Shown here: one piece after another, positions 22,865 through 32,336 of the stretch
Numbering within the stretch: position 1 is the first letter of the stretch
Layout of the letters: each line of letters opens with the position of its first letter
DNA from: Sepioteuthis lessoniana
Lineage: Eukaryota; Mollusca; Cephalopoda; Myopsida; Loliginidae
Length of the DNA: 64,000 nt
Assembly: GCA_963585895.1 (NCBI GenBank)
Contig: OY757916.1
Span: forward strand, 23,032,162-23,096,161
Direction: 5' to 3'
Translations under genes and position numbers: made by a program
Notes under the pieces: model-generated
Told to the model about the DNA's origin: nothing
What the model saw: only the letters and a program-made list of their open reading frames with translations
Databases searched by the model: none

Positions 22865-22970
22865 ACTAAGTATTGAAAATAGTCGAAATGTTAATTTGTT
22901 TTAAAATACCAAATCCATTTTAATACAAATAAACAATTCTATTTCTAACAATTCATTTTAGAATAAGTAT
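22865..22970 (-). mobile_element. HTT internal-unit fragment
   Basis: 'caattctatttctaacaatt' and neighbouring blocks match HTT internal units on the minus strand. Confidence 0.5.
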
Positions 22971-22972
22971 TA

Positions 22973-23085
22973 TCATCATGCCACGCCGCCAGTACAGATC
23001 TCCCTGACCCTCTCCGATCACCCTTCTCTATCGTCCATCACTCCCAGTAGGTCTTCAAGGCCACATCATATATCGGCACAGAGGA
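22973..23085 (-). pseudogene. LINE-1 3' end
   Basis: atcatcatgccacgccgcc, then 'ctctatcgtccatcactccc' and aggtcttcaaggc: the complement of the LINE-1 C-terminal coding end, as at 59612-59700. Confidence 0.75.
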
Positions 23086-23087
23086 GG

Positions 23088-23235
23088 ATCTATTACAAAA
23101 TTGATGTAACTTCTTACAAAATAGTAAGGTACATACAAAAGTTACATCACTATCGTAATAGATTCTCCCCTGATGATGGCCCAAAATCGGATAGAAAGTA
23201 CTTGGGAAATAAACAATTATGGATTATACGTCAAT
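23088..23235 (+). other. hairpin followed by hammerhead-like core
   Basis: Nested inverted blocks: gatctattac with gtaatagatt, tgatgtaact with agttacatca, and cttac with gtaag, forming a hairpin of about 85 nt (23091-23172). It is followed by CTGATGA (23168-23174 region) and GAAA about 20 nt later. This layout suggests a Penelope-like terminal repeat; stem II is weak. Confidence 0.45.
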
Positions 23236-23324
23236 CAATTCCCGCTGAATATTATAAAATCAATACGGCAATATGAAAGGATCAACAAGAAAATATGTAG
23301 ATAGAAAATGTCTATTATGTTCAA

Positions 23325-23333
23325 CGAAATTTG

Positions 23334-23372
<39 letters not shown>

Positions 23373-23375
23373 TGC
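23325..23375. repeat. (TA)n microsatellite
   Basis: TA run of about 40 bp with one G interruption. Confidence 0.9.
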
Positions 23376-23484
23376 GGAGTTTGACGGCCTGATGGCTATT
23401 GTCGAAGGAAATGAACACAAGAACCTGAAGAAATATTAAGAAATATTCATCAGAGCTAAATGAAAGATATCTTGATTCAATATT

Positions 23485-24062
23485 GATTTGCCCAGTCGGC
23501 TGGGGCTGTAGAATACACCGACTGCACCTCTGCAGAGGGGTAAGAACCCCCCCACCAACGAGTGTCCTGGATATGACACTAAAACAATCTATTGGTGAGG
23601 TTCCAGCAATGCTGGAGCTTTGGGGAATGCGGAGTACCCCTTTATTGCCATCGCTCCCAGGTCCACTCTGGTCCGGAGTGGTAGCACCTGATAGGGCCCT
23701 ATCTATGGGTTAAATAGAACTAACAGCATACTTATGCTAAAATGAATTGAGTAAACTGAATAGCTTGAAATAGAAACGTTTTTGACAATTAAACCGTACT
23801 TACACTTAAACTGCGTGCTAATGCTTAACTGAATTATTTCAAATAGAACTGTTTTTCGACATTAAAACTGTATTTACACTTAACTGAATTATGACATATA
23901 ACTGCTTGAATAGTTTGAAACGGAAATGTTTTTGACAATTAAACTGTGTACTTATGCTAAACTGAACTGTTTTAAATAGAACAGATTATTTACATAAAAA
24001 TGGATTTGGCGTTAAATAACCTACAAAGGTTGATATGCCATAAAACCAAACCAAACCAAACC
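23485..24062 (+). mobile_element. HTT repeat, complete reference copy
   Basis: Head 23485-23720 (gcccagtcggctggggctg ... 'atcgctcccaggtccactct' ... cctgatagggccctatctat). Internal units 23720-23990 with repeated TGAATTG, GAAATAGAACTG and aaactgtg blocks. Tail 23998-24062: ggatttggcgttaaataacc, gatatgccataaaa, then (aaacc)n. No A/B boxes found in the head and no terminal inverted repeats. Confidence 0.85.
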
Positions 24063-24225
24063 AATCAATATTGATGACCTCAGTAACGATAAAATTAAAA
24101 TTAAAACAGAAATAATTCACAATATTAATTCCTCTACTTAAAAAACAAGAATATGTACATCTATTCCCTTGCCCCTGAGGTATAATAATTACGCGGATGC
24201 GTATTTCTAAGCTTCTTGGGAAGAC

Positions 24226-24480
24226 GTGGCCCATGTGGGGGGGGTCCTCTGGAAAGAGTACGGATGTAACTTGCTAGACACATTTAGGTTATTTGGTTCG
24301 CAATTACCACGAGTAGTTGATTTGGCGTCACAGGTGCGCGATATGAACTTATGGTTCAGTTGTAGAATTTCGGCACTGCAATCTGTGGACGCTGGTTCGA
24401 TCTCCAGTGGTGGAGATTACGGTAAACACTGCTGATGAGACCTAATAAGGTCGTAACAGCTGTCTAGTGTTCCCGTATAT
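24226..24480 (+). mobile_element. tRNA-like retroposon with hammerhead motif
   Basis: TGGTTCAGTTG (A-box-like, about 24353) and GGTTCGATCTCC (B box, about 24394-24405) are about 40 bp apart; the stretch resembles the body of a Gly-type tRNA. A hammerhead ribozyme motif follows 20 bp later. SINE-like elements with hammerhead ribozymes are known in other animals (schistosome S-alpha type), but assignment here is inference. The short frame at 24226-24435 is not a gene. Confidence 0.65.
24425..24471 (+). ncRNA. type I hammerhead ribozyme motif
   Basis: Stem I AACACTG (24425-24431) pairs with TAGTGTT (24465-24471), including one G-U pair. The core CTGATGA is at 24432-24438. Stem II GACCT/AGGTC (24439-24443, 24448-24452) has a 4-nt loop. 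The second core box is GTAA (24453-24456) where GAAA is expected. Stem III is C-G closing AGCT, followed by the cleavage-site dinucleotide TC (24463-24464). All elements are present in order; the single core substitution would be expected to cripple self-cleavage. Confidence 0.8.
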
Positions 24481-24599
24481 CGTGCATAGGTGTGCGGCGG
24501 ATTTTCTGGTCATGGTAATTCAATATTAATTCCTCTACTTAAAAATAGAAATATGTACATCTAAAACGGAAACCATTATTGTTCATAGTTTCGTCGACC

Positions 24600-25200
24600 G
24601 GAAGTTATCTCAGTCTTATGGAGTAACAGCGTAGTGCTTTATTTTGGAATTATTACAAGCAGGCTTGGTGATGTTTTTAACGATTATCATGTAGCCCGAT
24701 CGCTTGATTTTGTCTCAAATAACAAAACATTAGGTATTTTATTATTGTTCACCTGCATTTGTTTTGTCTTTCTTTTGGCTCAATATAACCACATAGAATT
24801 AATACTACATCACTACCTTCCCCCACGGAAGTAGCTTTGTCGTGTAGACCTGCTTAAACACATCATTTTAGAATATTAAGAAAAGATATTTTGATAAGAA
24901 TTACCGTTTGCCTTTGATAATTTTCCTGAAAATTCAGTTTCTTTTAACCTCAAACTGAAAACTTCTCAAAACTTGAAGAATTAAAATAAAAGACAAAAAA
25001 TTTCAAAGGTAAAAAATTCACTACCCAAAATATTTAAACTATTGCACTATTTTTTTTTTGGGGGGGGAGGGAATATCTATTTAAATACATTTTGGCTTCA
25101 ACAAAAAAATAGAAATGAAGTAAAAGAAAACTGTTGGAAAAACAGAAATGGAGAAAAAGAAAACTGTTCATAAAGTTTTTAAAACAAAGCAAAGTATACC
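24600..25200. other. unassigned sequence
   Basis: A 66-codon frame at 24634-24834 includes a hydrophobic run (LGILLLFTCICFVFLLA) but lacks family or splice support. AT-rich sequence follows, with a poly(G) patch at about 25063-25071. Confidence 0.35.
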
Positions 25201-25760
25201 CCTCCCACCAAAAAGACAAGTTAAAAATTGTTGGATTGTTTGTGGGAGGTTCAATGGGGTACTGATGTTTGTCACTCGCCCCACTAAACGATCGAGTATG
25301 GCACAAGGCTGAGTTTTAGGTGGGTCCAGGCGCATAGTCATTGCTCAGACACACCTGGTGAACATAAAAATAACTCAGGCCCCATCGGCATTCCCCCAAA
25401 AAGTGGCGCATCAAGCGCTAGGAGACAATCCTAGCCCCTCTAGGGAAGGTTAGAGAACAGGTTACGGTCTCCCGAGACTTGAGGATGTGGGCCAGTCTTG
25501 CCCGCAAGACGCGACAACGGGGCTTACTCAGCAATCACGTCAAGTAGTCTCGACCGACCATGACCCCAAATTCATTACTGATCTCAAACCAACCATGAAT
25601 CCAAAGCGGCTGGTCTGAAAAGGAGTGTGGTAAGGGATACAATTCGTCTTTGTCCATTAGTAGCAGCTAGAGATCAACCAATTCGATTACTTGAGCATAT
25701 ACGAGGAGGAACAAGTTATGCCCAGTACGGAAACGTATAGCAGTCTTATACTGACAAGAC
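25200..25760. other. GC-richer unassigned block
   Basis: More balanced base composition than its surroundings, with blocks such as cactcgccccactaaacg and gtggcgcatcaagcgctagg. No continuous frame, rRNA or tRNA recognised. It is probably a fragment of an unrecognised transposable element. Confidence 0.4.
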
Positions 25761-25997
25761 GTACCTTTTGTATTAAGAATACTACAACTAGAGAAAAGAT
25801 GGCTACCCGAATGCCATCACTAATTGCTTTGAAAAAATATATAATCTTTTTTTAAAAATCAGGAAAGATGTGGGTTTGTGTGAAGAGGAAAGGAAAAACT
25901 GAAAACTGAATAGTCAAGTGGATGGGTTGGTTGAAGAATTGATCAAGCAAACTTAGGGAATCCCAAATTTAAAAGCGGAATTTCTGTACATATACAT

Positions 25998-26248
25998 ATT
26001 GGTCTAGTGGGTAGAGTGTTCGCCAGTGATCCGGGAGACCTGGGTTCAATCCCAGGTCGAGTCATACGAAAGACTTTTAAAATGGTACTTGATACCTCCT
26101 TGCTTAACAATCAGCAATATAAGGTACGTGTCAAGGGTAAAGTGGAGCAATCCAGGAAAATCCAGCGCCCTCCCCTACACCTCGGTGTAGTAGCTATTGA
26201 AAAAGGAGCCTTCTGGTCGCCCTCGACTACAGTCGCTAACTTTACTTA
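25998..26248 (+). mobile_element. SINE-A
   Basis: A box TGGTCTAGTGG, B box GGTTCAATCCC, 3' end 'ctaactttactta'. It has a small deletion after gagcaatccagg. The 88-codon frame is internal to the SINE. Confidence 0.88.
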
Positions 26249-26309
26249 TATACATTCAGCTTTTAAAATATAAGATTAATTAGAACATTTATTCTGGGTT
26301 AGCTTGAAG

Positions 26310-26533
26310 TAGTCCCGGTGGAATTGTGGCTAAAAAGCAGAACTGCGGCCTCGAAGTAAGCAAGTTCACACTCCAGTCTTGTTGTTAAGTTCACTTTCAG
26401 ACTAATACCCAAGGTAGCAACCTCCCAAAATACCCAGTTATGGGTAATCATTTCCGTTCTTCCATAAGGATGGCTTTGGCATTAAGTAACCAACAAAGTT
26501 TGATATGCCATTAAGCAAATAAACCAAACCAAC
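26310..26533 (+). mobile_element. SINE-B, diverged
   Basis: gtcccggtggaattgtggct head, B-box-like gttcacactccag, 'ggctttggcattaagtaacc', gatatgccattaa and aaaccaaacc. Confidence 0.8.
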
Positions 26534-26569
26534 TTGAGTTTGTTGATTAAGAAAAGTCATGGCACCCAT

Positions 26570-26790
26570 AAACACAGACACAAAAGCAAACACACATACA
26601 CACACACGTATAACCACACACATATGTGCACACACACATAAGCTCTCACACATATGCACACACACATAAGCTCACACACATATATAAGCGCACACACATA
26701 TACTCATACATAAGCACACACACACACACATAAGCACACGTAACCATACACATTTATACACACGTACATAAGCACACTCATCACATTCTT
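26570..26790. repeat. (CA)n-rich tract
   Basis: Interrupted cacacacata and aagcacaca units. The Cys-Val-rich frame opposite it is repeat-derived. Confidence 0.9.
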
Positions 26791-27043
26791 TTCTTTTTTT
26801 CACTTTCTTTTTTGCCCTTTTTATTTTTTATTTTTTTTCTGTTTTTGATGCATCAATTCCTGACCCCTAATAATCTCTTTCTTTTTGAAGCAAGTGCCTT
26901 TACATTTTGCTTATAATAACCCTTCCCTATGATTAACATTTGAATTAAATCTTTACGATTGAAAATCCATATTCTGCCATATTTTCAAGTGTTTCTCTTA
27001 CTAAATTGTCACAAACATATTTACATAATACAAGCAGAAATAG

Positions 27044-27260
27044 TTGCTCTCCAGGTGGAACTATTTTAGTTTTTATGTTATAAAATATTCTACTAAATTA
27101 AAAAGACTAATGAAACTAAATAAAGATTTATGTAAGAATAAACTGATTAGGGGGAGTCCAATCAAAAGATTAAATAGTTCAGACTCTATCTCTTCCCATC
27201 ACTCCGGGCTTTCATTGCCAAATTCACCTAATTTAACTAAATTAGACAATGCAGAATAGT
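27044..27260 (+). repeat. dispersed repeat shared with 32150-32310
   Basis: 'ctctatctcttcccatcact', 'ttcattg' and an upstream 'gattaaa.agt' context recur at 32160-32310 on the same strand, so the 71-codon frame (27044-27259) is part of a dispersed repeat. Family unknown. Confidence 0.6.
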
Positions 27261-27387
27261 TATTTCTTTTAGTTAATGGATTTCTTTTAATTTTTAAGAA
27301 TTTTCAGGGAATTCTATGCATCTCATTTTCTTGGAGAAATTCTGATTTGTGCCAATAGTGTTTATTAGAATAGCCAAATGATAATCT

Positions 27388-27975
27388 CTTGCACAATTTC
27401 CAGTGGATCATTTATTCCATCCAATCATGCCTACTTTTGAATTCTTTTTGTATCAGTTTGCTGCGTTTACTTTTAATTTGATCATCTGTTTCATCTCTGT
27501 CACCACATAATCCCATACTTGCTATTCTCTGTTGTATCAATTTTTGCGTTGGCATAACAAGTTCTATGACATTATTTTGACTTGCTATTCAAAGATATTC
27601 AGTTTCTCTTCTTATCCAGATCCAGATCAGGTCATCTCGTACGTAATTTCCTTATTTTGTCGCTTGAAGTATCCATACGGTTGTTCTTCTTCCAACTTTT
27701 GGTTAACAGATATTTTTATAGCTGTTTTCTGTTTGTTTTTTAGTGATATCTTAGTTCTAGCAAGGTTTTCACACCAACATTTGCTGACGGTCTTTCACTG
27801 GAGTTTGAATAACAGCAAGTCTCCTGAGGTCTCCAGGACTCTTCTCAGTATTCTGGCCGATCTCTTAATGTTGTAGTTTGGTTGGTCTAAGCTCAATCTT
27901 CAATTTCCAACTGGTCAAGGCTCCTTACCAAGCGTTTGGGGACCGTTCCTTGCTCGCTAATTACTACTGGTATCA
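27388..27975 (-). pseudogene. LINE-2 ORF C-terminal region
   Basis: Minus strand encodes, with stops and frameshifts, motifs typical of a widespread non-LTR retrotransposon C-terminus: MKVTVIPVVI, GTVPKRLVRSLDQLEIE, and upstream QKEFKSRHDWME. The + strand frame at 27532-27876 is a shadow. Related fragments lie at 1790-1866 and 55960-56170. Confidence 0.75.
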
Positions 27976-28117
27976 CCGTCACCTTCATGTTCTATTGCTT
28001 TTTAGTTGATTTCTTCTCATTATTATTACTATTGATATCATTATCATTATCATTATTGTTGATTATGTAGTTATTATTGTTCACCAACTTATATATATAT
28101 GTGTGTGTGTGTGTGTG

Positions 28118-28971
28118 TATTGTTACGGGGAAGAGGAGAGAGAGGCGTAATGATAAGTGTTGCTGAGAAAAAAATAAAGAGAGACACAGAGAGAGGGGGA
28201 GGGGAGGAGAAAGGTTATAAGAACAATGAGGGAAGAATGGATGAGGAGGGAAACAAGAAAATCCCGAAATCCTCGCCATAGTAGCAACGGCACAGAAGCA
28301 GGCGGGCATCCGAGTTAAAAACAGAGTTGTAGTAGCAGCAGCGACACATCCAGATTAGTGGTGATTGGCTGAAACTAACTCAAACAAGAAGTCGTTAAAG
28401 TTGGCGTGAAATATAAAACCTGGGAAGAAGGTATAGAATACACATTTTTTAGCATTAAAATGAGCAACAAAAACATACATATGAACATTCTAGAAATTTT
28501 GGATCAAAACCGCGTTAGCATTTAAGTTACATTTTTATATTTTTCAACCAATCAGCTTAAAACATAGAATAAGAACATTCTAGAAAAACAGGATCGGAAG
28601 TCAATTAGCAGAAAATATTCAGGCTCTAAAATAAATAATTAAAAATACGAATAAGATTGGTCAGGAAATGTCTACGCGCTAAAATTTTAGGACGATTCTT
28701 TGATCCACGACAAAGGTATAAGTAACAACGAATTTAATCAACTCAGACAGTAGCGGGTAAGTCAGTAAGTCAGTTGCAGTAAACAATAGCAAATAGGAGT
28801 CAGCTATCCGTCAGTCAAATTCCTTTCTTCCACGGCCAAAGTTCATAACCTAGCTGCAGATAGCTGCGATTAAAGTTCAAAAGAAAAAACCGGCAAACTT
28901 TCTTTCATCAATCCGACATGCTGTCGCCACAATCAAAAAACAGTGTGGACTTAATGTAAGTAAAGAACTAC
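28118..28971. other. possible LTR or other TE body
   Basis: Begins after a (GT)n run with tgttacgggg, resembling the TGTAACG start at 19253. It contains a TATA-like aaggtataagtaac at about 28713 and a GA-rich block. No matching right end or duplication found, so this is tentative. Confidence 0.3.
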
Positions 28972-29602
28972 TGTTATAAAATAGCCGAGGGATTTCGGTT
29001 CATGCCTTTGAGTTTAGTTACGCTGAGAACCTTTCGCTTCAGCACATGGGTTGGTTGGGTGTAACATTGAAGCAGGTGTTAACGGGGGTGCGCGCGGGCG
29101 GATGGAGGTGTCACTCAGATGTCATAACAGTCCGAGACGATACTGGGTGACAAGGTGCGGGTGACGTCACGCACCGGAAGCACGCGGAAGTTTGTGTGAG
29201 AATTTGAAGAAAATAAGAGTCGGGTACTAGACACCAAACGAAGAGATTCGACTTTTGGAGCTCGCAGACGCGAGGTGAACTTGCGCCCTGATGGGGCCGC
29301 AAGAGTCGGGTACTAGACGCCAAACGAGAAGGATCGATTTTGGAGCTCGCAGGCGTGAGGCGAACGTGCGCCCTATAGGGGCCGCTCGAGTTGGGGGCCA
29401 AATGAATAAGACAGCATAGAAGATTGTGTCTCTCCTCCTTACGTTGAAACCTTTAACTCAAAGTTAATAAAAAGTTTTCGTACCTGAACAAGAAGTCGTT
29501 ACGTGTTTTCGAATTCCGAGATTCCTATGTTCTTTATATATTCTATAGTAATGAACATTATATGTCCATTTCCCACATAGCGTTAACTGTGAATATGGTA
29601 CA
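28972..29602 (+). mobile_element. solo LTR-A with 4-bp TSD
   Basis: TGTTATAAAATAGCCGAGGG at the left, ...TGGTACA at the right, flanked by ctac (28968-28971) and ctac (29603-29606). Internal blocks gggatttcgg, 'gagaacctttcgctt', aataaaaagtttt and 'gattcctatgtt' are shared with 57105-57515 and 58635-59153. An internal stretch of about 70 bp (gagtcgggtactagac...) is duplicated. No coding, as expected for a solo LTR. Confidence 0.85.
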
Positions 29603-29949
29603 CTACTTATTTAACAGACTCTGTTAACAATTTAGACACGCACACACGTGTGAACAAACTTATTTTCTCTGAACTGGCTAAACTGTATTTTCCACAAAGG
29701 CCCTTCACACATTGTTTTTCATTTATTTTCACACCTGTTTCATTAATATTAAATTGTTTGTTTTTTAATGTTCGTTGTGTCATGTTCTATTTCCTTTACA
29801 TGATTATAAAATTTTGTGTTGTATTTGTGGTGGAACTAAACCTGAGAGCAAAATACCCGTAAAATACGAATGAGAACTTACTCACATATACCCACTACAA
29901 ATTGGAAAGAACATATCCATATAAATATCCAATTACATAATTCCCCTAC

Positions 29950-30980
29950 AGAGTTAACCACATAAGCGAGACACAATCACGTGTGATACCATTTGCATAA
30001 TGGATGGATAGTCACTACCACACTGGACTCTCAGCTTTCTACCAACTAACTACTGTTTAACCAGGTTCACTTGTATCTTGTTTGTGTTACTTGAATTTTA
30101 GCGTGAGGGAATGTTTGTTTTTGTGGGGCGAAGAAATGTATTCTTTCGTGTGTATGTTATTCCCTCGCTAATTGTTGTTAGGTATATAGAAGAGAGAGAG
30201 AGAGAGAGAGAAGTACGAAGTCGAAATGTTTTTAGGAATAGTTTTTAATGGCAGCATGGAAATAATGACTTTGCGTTTGTGCTGCAAGCTTCGTGGGAAA
30301 AAAAAGAAGTAAATGAATGATTGGAAGTGATGATAGACTTGAGAATAGCAGCGCGTGTCGTTGGACGTGCGAAGGAGGTATGTTCGCAGTATGTAGCGAA
30401 AGTCATGTTTGCCGTTGGAGGAAAAAAAACTTTGGAGTCACCGTGAGTTTGTGTTTCTGGTTATTTCGGGGAGAAGCGTGTGGTCTCCTGAAAATGTGGC
30501 CCAGAGGTGAAGTAGTCGCTAGGTGCCGGAGCGGAATTAGACATCGCAATCGACATAGCCGATTTTGGGGGTGAAATAAAGTTGTTCCTGTGTGTGGCGT
30601 ATTGAATTTATCTAATTCATATTCAACTGGGATCCCTTGGTCTAAGAGAAATAGACGCAAGAGATCCATGAATTAGATAGGTTCCCTCATTGTGTCCATG
30701 CTGCTGCTACTACTATCTAAGAGCAGGCAGATGGGACGTCTGTACAGAACCAAGTCGTTCTGCGAAAAGGGCTGTGTTTGGCAGCTTCCCAAATTTCTGC
30801 AGCCCGCAAAGGAGATCCAGGATGAATAGAATAAGTCATCCTGATTGGGTGAAATTTATGCGTCGAATTAAATTGCACACCAAACCAAAATACGAAAATT
30901 CCTTCTGCTACAGAATATATGTGTTATTTATCAACCTTTTTGCGTTCCCCGCGTCGTTCTTTTGTCAGCATCACAACTCT
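29950..30980 (-). mobile_element. repeat V, split by LTR-B
   Basis: 29955-30096 and 30917-30980 are the two halves of the minus-strand counterpart of 49283-49545 ('gctttctaccaactaac', 'cttgtatcttgttt', then 'cttttgtcagcatcacaac'). The 816-bp LTR-B lies exactly between them. The family is unknown. Confidence 0.8.
30097..30912 (+). mobile_element. LTR-B copy 1 with 4-bp TSD
   Basis: tttagcg...tgctaca, flanked by gaat at 30093-30096 and 30913-30916. Repeat V supplies the uninterrupted version of the site. It is homologous to 32337-33173 in opposite orientation. It contains a 'ggtatatagaag' TATA-like site, (GA)n, and tatctaattcatattcaac. The 85- to 111-codon frames inside are not conserved between the copies. 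Confidence 0.85.
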
Positions 30981-31005
30981 CTCTCTCTCTCTCTCTCTCT
31001 CACTT
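30968..31005. repeat. (CT)n microsatellite
   Basis: ctctct run within repeat V flank. Confidence 0.9.
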
Positions 31006-31354
31006 TCATGAACTTTTATATTTAGACTAATGGTTGACACACACTTGTCCATAGATTGTTACATGCACCATTCCATACAAAAAAAAACAAACCTTTATTC
31101 GATGGGACCATTCAGCCTTTCACGTTGTTATTAGTTGTTTAAAAAGAATTTTAATAAATGTTCAGGTCCCAATTATAACATTCCGTTGTGTTCGTCTTTT
31201 TCATTCCTCGAAAAGATGGAATTAGCCGACGGGATATCTGCCTCCTTTCTTTCTTTTTCTTTCTTATGTATGTGCAACTGGATCCCTGGGAATATTTTAG
31301 ACGTTTTAAGGGCTTACACGTGTGAGTCCTAAAAGAGTGTTTATTTTTCCTGTG
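31006..31354. other. unassigned sequence
   Basis: No family recognised. The 65-codon frame at 31135-31332 has no motif. Confidence 0.35.
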
Positions 31355-31930
31355 TTGAAAGAATTGTCAATGGACTTATTGAAAGAAAACGGTTTTAAGT
31401 TGGCAAAGGAAAGAAGCAGAAGATACTCTGCACAAACTATTCCAGACGCGGTCTATGACGATGACAAAGCGCTTCTAGCAAATTCACCCGCCCAAGCCGA
31501 ATCCCTGCTACATAGTCTCGAAAGAATGGCAGGTGGAATAGGCCTCCATGTCAACGCTGACAAAACAGAATACACGTGCTTTAATCAAAGAGGCGATCTC
31601 TCCACACCGAAGGGTGATTCTCTGAAACTAATGGACAAGTTTACCTTAGTCGGAAGTGGCGCCTCATCATCCAAGAATGACATCAACACGTGACTATCAA
31701 AGGCATGGACAGCTAACGGTAAGATATCGGTCGTATGGAAGTCAGACCTGACCGATAAAATAAAATACAGTTTTTTCCTAGCAGCGGTCGTGTCGATACT
31801 GCTATATGAATGCACCACATGGACCCTAACATAACGAATGGAGTAAAAGCTTGACGGCAATTACACAAGAATGCTGGGAGCTGTATTGAACAAATCCTGG
31901 AGGCAACATCTTACAAAACATTTTTTTAAT
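31355..31930 (+). pseudogene. LINE-1 reverse transcriptase fragment
   Basis: Encodes the palm-thumb part of a non-LTR reverse transcriptase: LLKENGFKLAKERSRRY, then the catalytic box as YDDD (YADD expected), LLANSPAQAESLLHSLERM, GLHVNADKTEY, CFNQRGDLSTPKGDSLKLMD. After a frameshift and stops come KAWTANG, IWKSDLTDKIK and LLYECTTWTLT-type sequence up to about 31920. 5' truncated and inactive. Confidence 0.88.
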
Positions 31931-31932
31931 TC

Positions 31933-32127
31933 GCCAGCTGTGACAATCAGGCTTTAGTAGGGTGTATTCCAATTACTGCTGTAGCTGTTCATTTAAACCT
32001 GAAATCAAAAAAATTGGTCAGTCATCTCATAAGATGTATAGCAATAACATAGTGAATTTTCAAGAGTCTACAACAATTTTAGATGCCTGTACAAAAAAAT
32101 CTGGAAACTTATTGAAGGCACCACATA
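31933..32127 (-). mobile_element. mariner 5'-end fragment
   Basis: Complement of the first ~190 bp of the mariner at 62443: 'gctgtgacaatcaggcttta', 'ggtgtattccaatt', 'agtcatctcataagatgta' and 'tctggaaacttattgaagg'. No coding is retained. Confidence 0.85.
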
Positions 32128-32149
32128 TGTGTCTTCAAGATGCAAGTAT

Positions 32150-32332
32150 TTAAATCAAATGTGATAAAATCTTATAATGAATTAGAAAGATTAACAAAAC
32201 TAAATAAAAAGACATCTAAAATTAATTGAAACTAGGTGGTGGGGGATATAATCAAAGGATTAAACAGTCGGAACTCTATCTCTTCCCATCACTCCCAGCT
32301 TTCATTGGCTTACTCATTTCAAAAGTCTATAG
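32150..32332 (+). repeat. dispersed repeat shared with 27044-27260
   Basis: 'aaactaaataaa', 'aatcaaaggattaaacagt' and 'ctctatctcttcccatcact' correspond in order to the 27.1-27.25 kb segment. Confidence 0.6.
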
Positions 32333-32336
32333 ACGT

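Larger units (their letters stand above)
24120..24562. repeat. 42-bp direct repeats flanking the tRNA-like/hammerhead unit
   Basis: aatattaattcctctactta...atatgtacatct occurs at about 24121-24162 and again at 24522-24562 with few differences. The repeats bracket the unit at 24226-24480. Confidence 0.8.

Noticed and set aside
24634-24834. 66-codon frame with a membrane-like segment
   Set aside because: No start context, family match or splice signals; hydrophobicity follows from T-rich composition.
25200-25760. Ribosomal RNA fragment
   Set aside because: Composition suggested it, but no conserved rRNA blocks could be recognised.
30690-31025. 111-codon frame with a hydrophobic end
   Set aside because: Falls across LTR-B, repeat V and a (CT)n run; not conserved in the other LTR-B copy.
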